Shown piece after piece: positions 61,513 through 64,000 of a stretch of 64,000 nt of DNA. Under the pieces are notes generated by a model. That model was not told where the DNA came from and did not search any database. It was given only the letters and a program-made list of their open reading frames with translations. Position 1 is the first letter of the stretch, and each line of letters starts with the position of its first letter. Origin of the DNA: RAM1 sp943372515 (lineage in GTDB: Bacteria; Pseudomonadota; Gammaproteobacteria; Burkholderiales; Burkholderiaceae_C); NCBI GenBank assembly GCA_943372515.1, contig CALRYY010000007.1, positions 17,560 through 81,559 on the forward strand, read 5' to 3'. A program made the position numbers and the translations under genes.

Positions 61513-62937
61513 TCAGCCAGCTGACATGGGGCCGGGGTGCAGCGCGGGGCTCAGGGCAAAAAGCACGCTGAAGCGGTTGCCCACGCCGTCGCCGTCGTCC
61601 TCCAGCACGATCTGCGCGCCGTGCAGGGCGGCGATCTCGCTCACGATGGCCAGGCCCAGACCGCTGCCGTCGGTCTGCGTGCCCAGCAGCCGGTGAAAGC
61701 GTTCGAAGATGCGCGAGCGTTCTTCTACGGGGATGTGCGGGCCGTCGTCGCTGACCGACAGTCGCGCATGGCTGGCATCTGTGATGGCCACGCCCACCGT
61801 GGCCCGCCCACCCTTGTGGCTGTAGCGGATGGCGTTGTCCACCAGGTTGTTGATGAGTTCGCGCAGGCGCTCGGGGTCGGCGTGGATGACCACCGGGCCC
61901 TCATGGCCGTCAAAACCCAGGTCGATGCCGGATTTGAGCGCCAGCGGCACCCATTCCATGGTGGCCTGCATGGCCAGCGCCTTCAGGTCCACGGGCTCGC
62001 GGCGCACCGCCTGTGCGGCCGCCGGCTCATTGCGCGCCAGCGACAGCAGCTGCTGCACCAGCCGCGACATCCGGTCGGCGCCGATGTACAGCTGCGCCAG
62101 CGAATGGCGCAGGCGCTGCGGGTCCTGTTCGCGCAGTGCCAGCTCGATCTGGGCCTTCAGGCCGCTCACGGGTGTCTTGAGCTGGTGGGCGGCGTCAGCC
62201 ACAAAGCGGCTTTGATAGTCCAGGATCTTGCCCAGGCGCAGCATCAGGTCATTGACTTCCTGCACCAGCGGGCGCACCTCGCCCGGCACGCTTTCAGTGT
62301 CGATGGGGCTCAGGTCCAGGTGGGAGCGGTTGGACACCGCGCGTGCCAGCTGGCGCAGCGGCCCCAGGCCACGCGACACGCCGACGTACACGGCCACGGT
62401 GGCCATCAGCATCAGCAGCAGTTGGGGCAACACCGTCTGCGTCACGATGTCGCGCGACAGCCGCCCGCGCTTGTTGAGCGTTTCGCCCACCTGCACCAGC
62501 ACCACATGCTGTGTGCCGGCCGCCTGCAGCGGCGCCCACCACGCAAGCGCGCGCACCGGCTCGCCCTGCAGCACCGCGTCGTAGTACACAGCGGGGCCGC
62601 CCTTGCGCAGGGCGGCGGGCGGCGGCGCAAACGACGGGTCGCCACCCAGCGCGCGGCCGTCTTCGGCTGTGACGCGAAAGAACAAACGGTCGTCGGGGTC
62701 GATCAGCAGGATGCGCTCGGCCGCCTGGGTCAGCTCCAGCTGTGGGCCATCGGCGCCGGGGTTCACGTCCAGAACGATTTCGCGCGCGACTTCCTGCAGC
62801 GAGCGGTCGTACGCCAGGTTGGACAGATGGCGCGACGACCACCAGGTCACTCCCGCGTCCAGCACCAGCAGCGCCAGCAGCGGGCTGAGCAGCCAGGCCA
62901 GCAGCTTGCGCTGAAGCCGCAGGTCACTGGGGTTCAT
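61513..62937 (-). CDS. tctE: Sensor histidine kinase, TctE-like
   Basis: 474 aa. Two membrane segments (about 11-31 and 170-190) around a periplasmic domain (TctE N-terminal type), HAMP, then phospho-acceptor His251 in ADAAHQLKTPVSGL and N-box LINNLVDNAIRYS. The G1 box reads DDGPHIP where DxGxG is expected, so one Gly is His. Start overlaps the regulator stop by 14 bp. In relatives it controls tricarboxylate uptake; here no tctCBA operon is in view. Confidence 0.85.
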   Translation of the reverse strand: MNPSDLRLQRKLLAWLLSPLLALLVLDAGVTWWSSRHLSNLAYDRSLQEVAREIVLDVNPGADGPQLELTQAAERILLIDPDDRLFFRVTAEDGRALGGDPSFAPPPAALRKGGPAVYYDAVLQGEPVRALAWWAPLQAAGTQHVVLVQVGETLNKRGRLSRDIVTQTVLPQLLLMLMATVAVYVGVSRGLGPLRQLARAVSNRSHLDLSPIDTESVPGEVRPLVQEVNDLMLRLGKILDYQSRFVADAAHQLKTPVSGLKAQIELALREQDPQRLRHSLAQLYIGADRMSRLVQQLLSLARNEPAAAQAVRREPVDLKALAMQATMEWVPLALKSGIDLGFDGHEGPVVIHADPERLRELINNLVDNAIRYSHKGGRATVGVAITDASHARLSVSDDGPHIPVEERSRIFERFHRLLGTQTDGSGLGLAIVSEIAALHGAQIVLEDDGDGVGNRFSVLFALSPALHPGPMSAG

Positions 62938-63598
62938 CCAGCCGTTCCATCAGGTAGCCCATGCCGCGCACGGTGCGGATCTCGCAGCCCAGCGGTTCGA
63001 TCTTGCGGCGCAGGCGGTACACATGCACCTCTACCGCGTTGTCGCCAACCTCATCCCCCCAGCCGTACAGATGGTTGACCAGGTGCTCCTTGCTCACGAC
63101 ACGGCCCTGGCGCAGCAGCAGCATTTCCAGCAGCGCCAGCTCGCGTGCGGACAGGTCCACCGGCTTGCCCGCGCAGAAGACGCGCCGCCCCACGGTGTCA
63201 AACGTCAGCGGGCCATAGGTCATCTCGGGCGTGGTGCCGGCGCCGCGGCGCAGCAGGGCGCGCACGCGGGCTTCCAGCTCGGGCAGGTCAAACGGCTTGG
63301 CCAGGTAATCGTCCGCGCCCAGGTCCAGGCCCTTGACCCGGTCTTGCAGCGTGTCAAAGGCGGTGAGCATCATCACCGGCATGACCGACTTGCGCGCGCG
63401 CAGGCGGCGCAGCACTTCCAGACCGCTCAAACCGGGCAGGCCGATGTCAAGAATGGCCAGGTCAAAGGTATGCGCCGCCAGCGCCTCGTCGGCACGCTCG
63501 CCGGTGTCCACCACGTCCACGGCGTAGGCAGACTGCACCAGCGCCCGGCTGATGGCGTCGGCCAGCATCTTGTCATCTTCGACGAGCAGGATACGCAT
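62924..63598 (-). CDS. tctD: OmpR-type response regulator, TctD-like
   Basis: 224 aa. Receiver with Asp51 in LAILDIGLPG and Lys in YLAKPF; C-terminal winged helix with GDNAVEVHVYRLRRKIE and IRTVRGMGYLME. ATG 63598 is the family start (MRILLVEDDK). First gene of the pair with the kinase. Confidence 0.88.
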   Translation of the reverse strand: MRILLVEDDKMLADAISRALVQSAYAVDVVDTGERADEALAAHTFDLAILDIGLPGLSGLEVLRRLRARKSVMPVMMLTAFDTLQDRVKGLDLGADDYLAKPFDLPELEARVRALLRRGAGTTPEMTYGPLTFDTVGRRVFCAGKPVDLSARELALLEMLLLRQGRVVSKEHLVNHLYGWGDEVGDNAVEVHVYRLRRKIEPLGCEIRTVRGMGYLMERLDEPQ

Positions 63599-63672
63599 TG
63601 CGGGCTTGGGTTCTTGGTTGGGTTGGCAGGAGCCGATGGTACGGCAAGCGTTATGCGTGCATCGTCCCGTCG

Positions 63673-63903
63673 GCAAGGACGGGGGGTAGGGCCGCAGCGG
63701 CTTCACTGCGGTGGTCCGGCCTGTGGCCGGACTCCCCTGCGCTCCTCGTTCCGCGGGGCGGCTGCGGTCGCTTCGCAATGGCGCTGATACGCGCCATTCC
63801 ATAAATCGTCCTCGCCGGTCCGCCCTTCGGTCGGACTCCCCCCGCTGCACTCCGGTGCTCGGCACCGCAGAGGCGCCGCTGCGGCCCTACCCCCCGTCCT
63901 TGC
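63673..63903. repeat. Long-inverted-repeat element, copy 2 (231 bp)
   Basis: 40-bp arms (63673-63712, 63864-63903), about 95% complementary, starting GCAAGGACGGGGGGTAGGG. Interior shares CCCCTGCGCTCCTCG, GCGCTGA-ACGCGCCAT and GGTGCTCGGC blocks with copy 1 although the arms have diverged, so both belong to one family. No gene inside. Confidence 0.65.
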
Positions 63904-63982
63904 AGAGCTATTGTTGGCGCGCAACCGCTCAACAGCCAGGCTGTTGGCCATCGTGACCAGTTGCGTACCTGTTATGCAGGCT

Positions 63983-64000
63983 GCAAGGTTGTGGGTGGGG
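63983..64000. repeat. Start of another long-inverted-repeat element
   Basis: The last 18 bases match the terminal arm of copy 1 at 17 of 18 positions; the rest lies beyond the window. Confidence 0.5.

Overview
The window reads as a high-GC betaproteobacterial chromosome, most likely Comamonadaceae (Burkholderiales). Reasons: the Bug/TctC receptor genes scattered through catabolic modules, the argH-AlgZ/AlgR-like gene order, the LIV-type aromatic transporter, and the general gene style. This placement is an inference; no rRNA or tRNA gene was seen.

1-15.2 kb is one long minus-strand catabolic unit, cut by the left edge. From the promoter at about 15.2 kb it encodes a Rieske ferredoxin, a complete LIV-type ABC importer, a NahE/PhdJ-type hydratase-aldolase, a gentisate-dioxygenase-like cupin, the beta and alpha subunits of a salicylate/anthranilate-type ring hydroxylase, a MarR regulator and an aldehyde dehydrogenase. 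After a second internal promoter come phthalate 4,5-dioxygenase, 4,5-dihydroxyphthalate decarboxylase, an oxygenase reductase and a phthalate dihydrodiol dehydrogenase. Read together this is a complete route from 1-hydroxy-2-naphthoate through 2-carboxybenzalpyruvate, 2-carboxybenzaldehyde and phthalate to protocatechuate, with an extra hydroxylase at the top. Two near-identical palindromes lie before the two promoters and are good MarR operator candidates.

15.2-22 kb holds a duplicated small hydrophilic protein gene, a GST, and a LysR-controlled Bug receptor / M20 amidohydrolase / D-amino-acid dehydrogenase operon. 21.6-36.3 kb is a second aromatic module: LysR, FAD oxidoreductase, Bug receptors, porin, three tandem RraA-fold proteins, acyl-CoA ligase, LigB-type extradiol dioxygenase, LigJ-type hydratase, RidA, SDR and aldehyde dehydrogenase. 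A 51-bp element is shared without gaps by its three promoters, one copy abutting the LysR start codon, so the module looks like one LysR regulon. The ring-cleavage logic resembles gallate or methylgallate breakdown, but the substrate is unknown.

36.3-49 kb is mostly ordinary: an FGE-domain protein, the second copy of the small protein, a MerR remnant, a secreted hydrolase, Gre-like and HNH proteins, gdhA, a 7TM-DISM/PAS receptor without output domain, argH, an AlgZ/AlgR-like pair and an AI-2E-family permease.

49.1-51.7 kb is a small island of four co-oriented unknown ORFs. They are separated by folded spacers that look like integron attC sites, with no integrase in the window, and the island is flanked by members of a ~230-bp long-inverted-repeat element family. 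51.7-64 kb has a very large cyclic beta-1,2-glucan synthase with a small membrane protein ahead of it, a universal stress protein, a TerC-family protein, a TctE/TctD two-component system and further copies of the inverted-repeat element.
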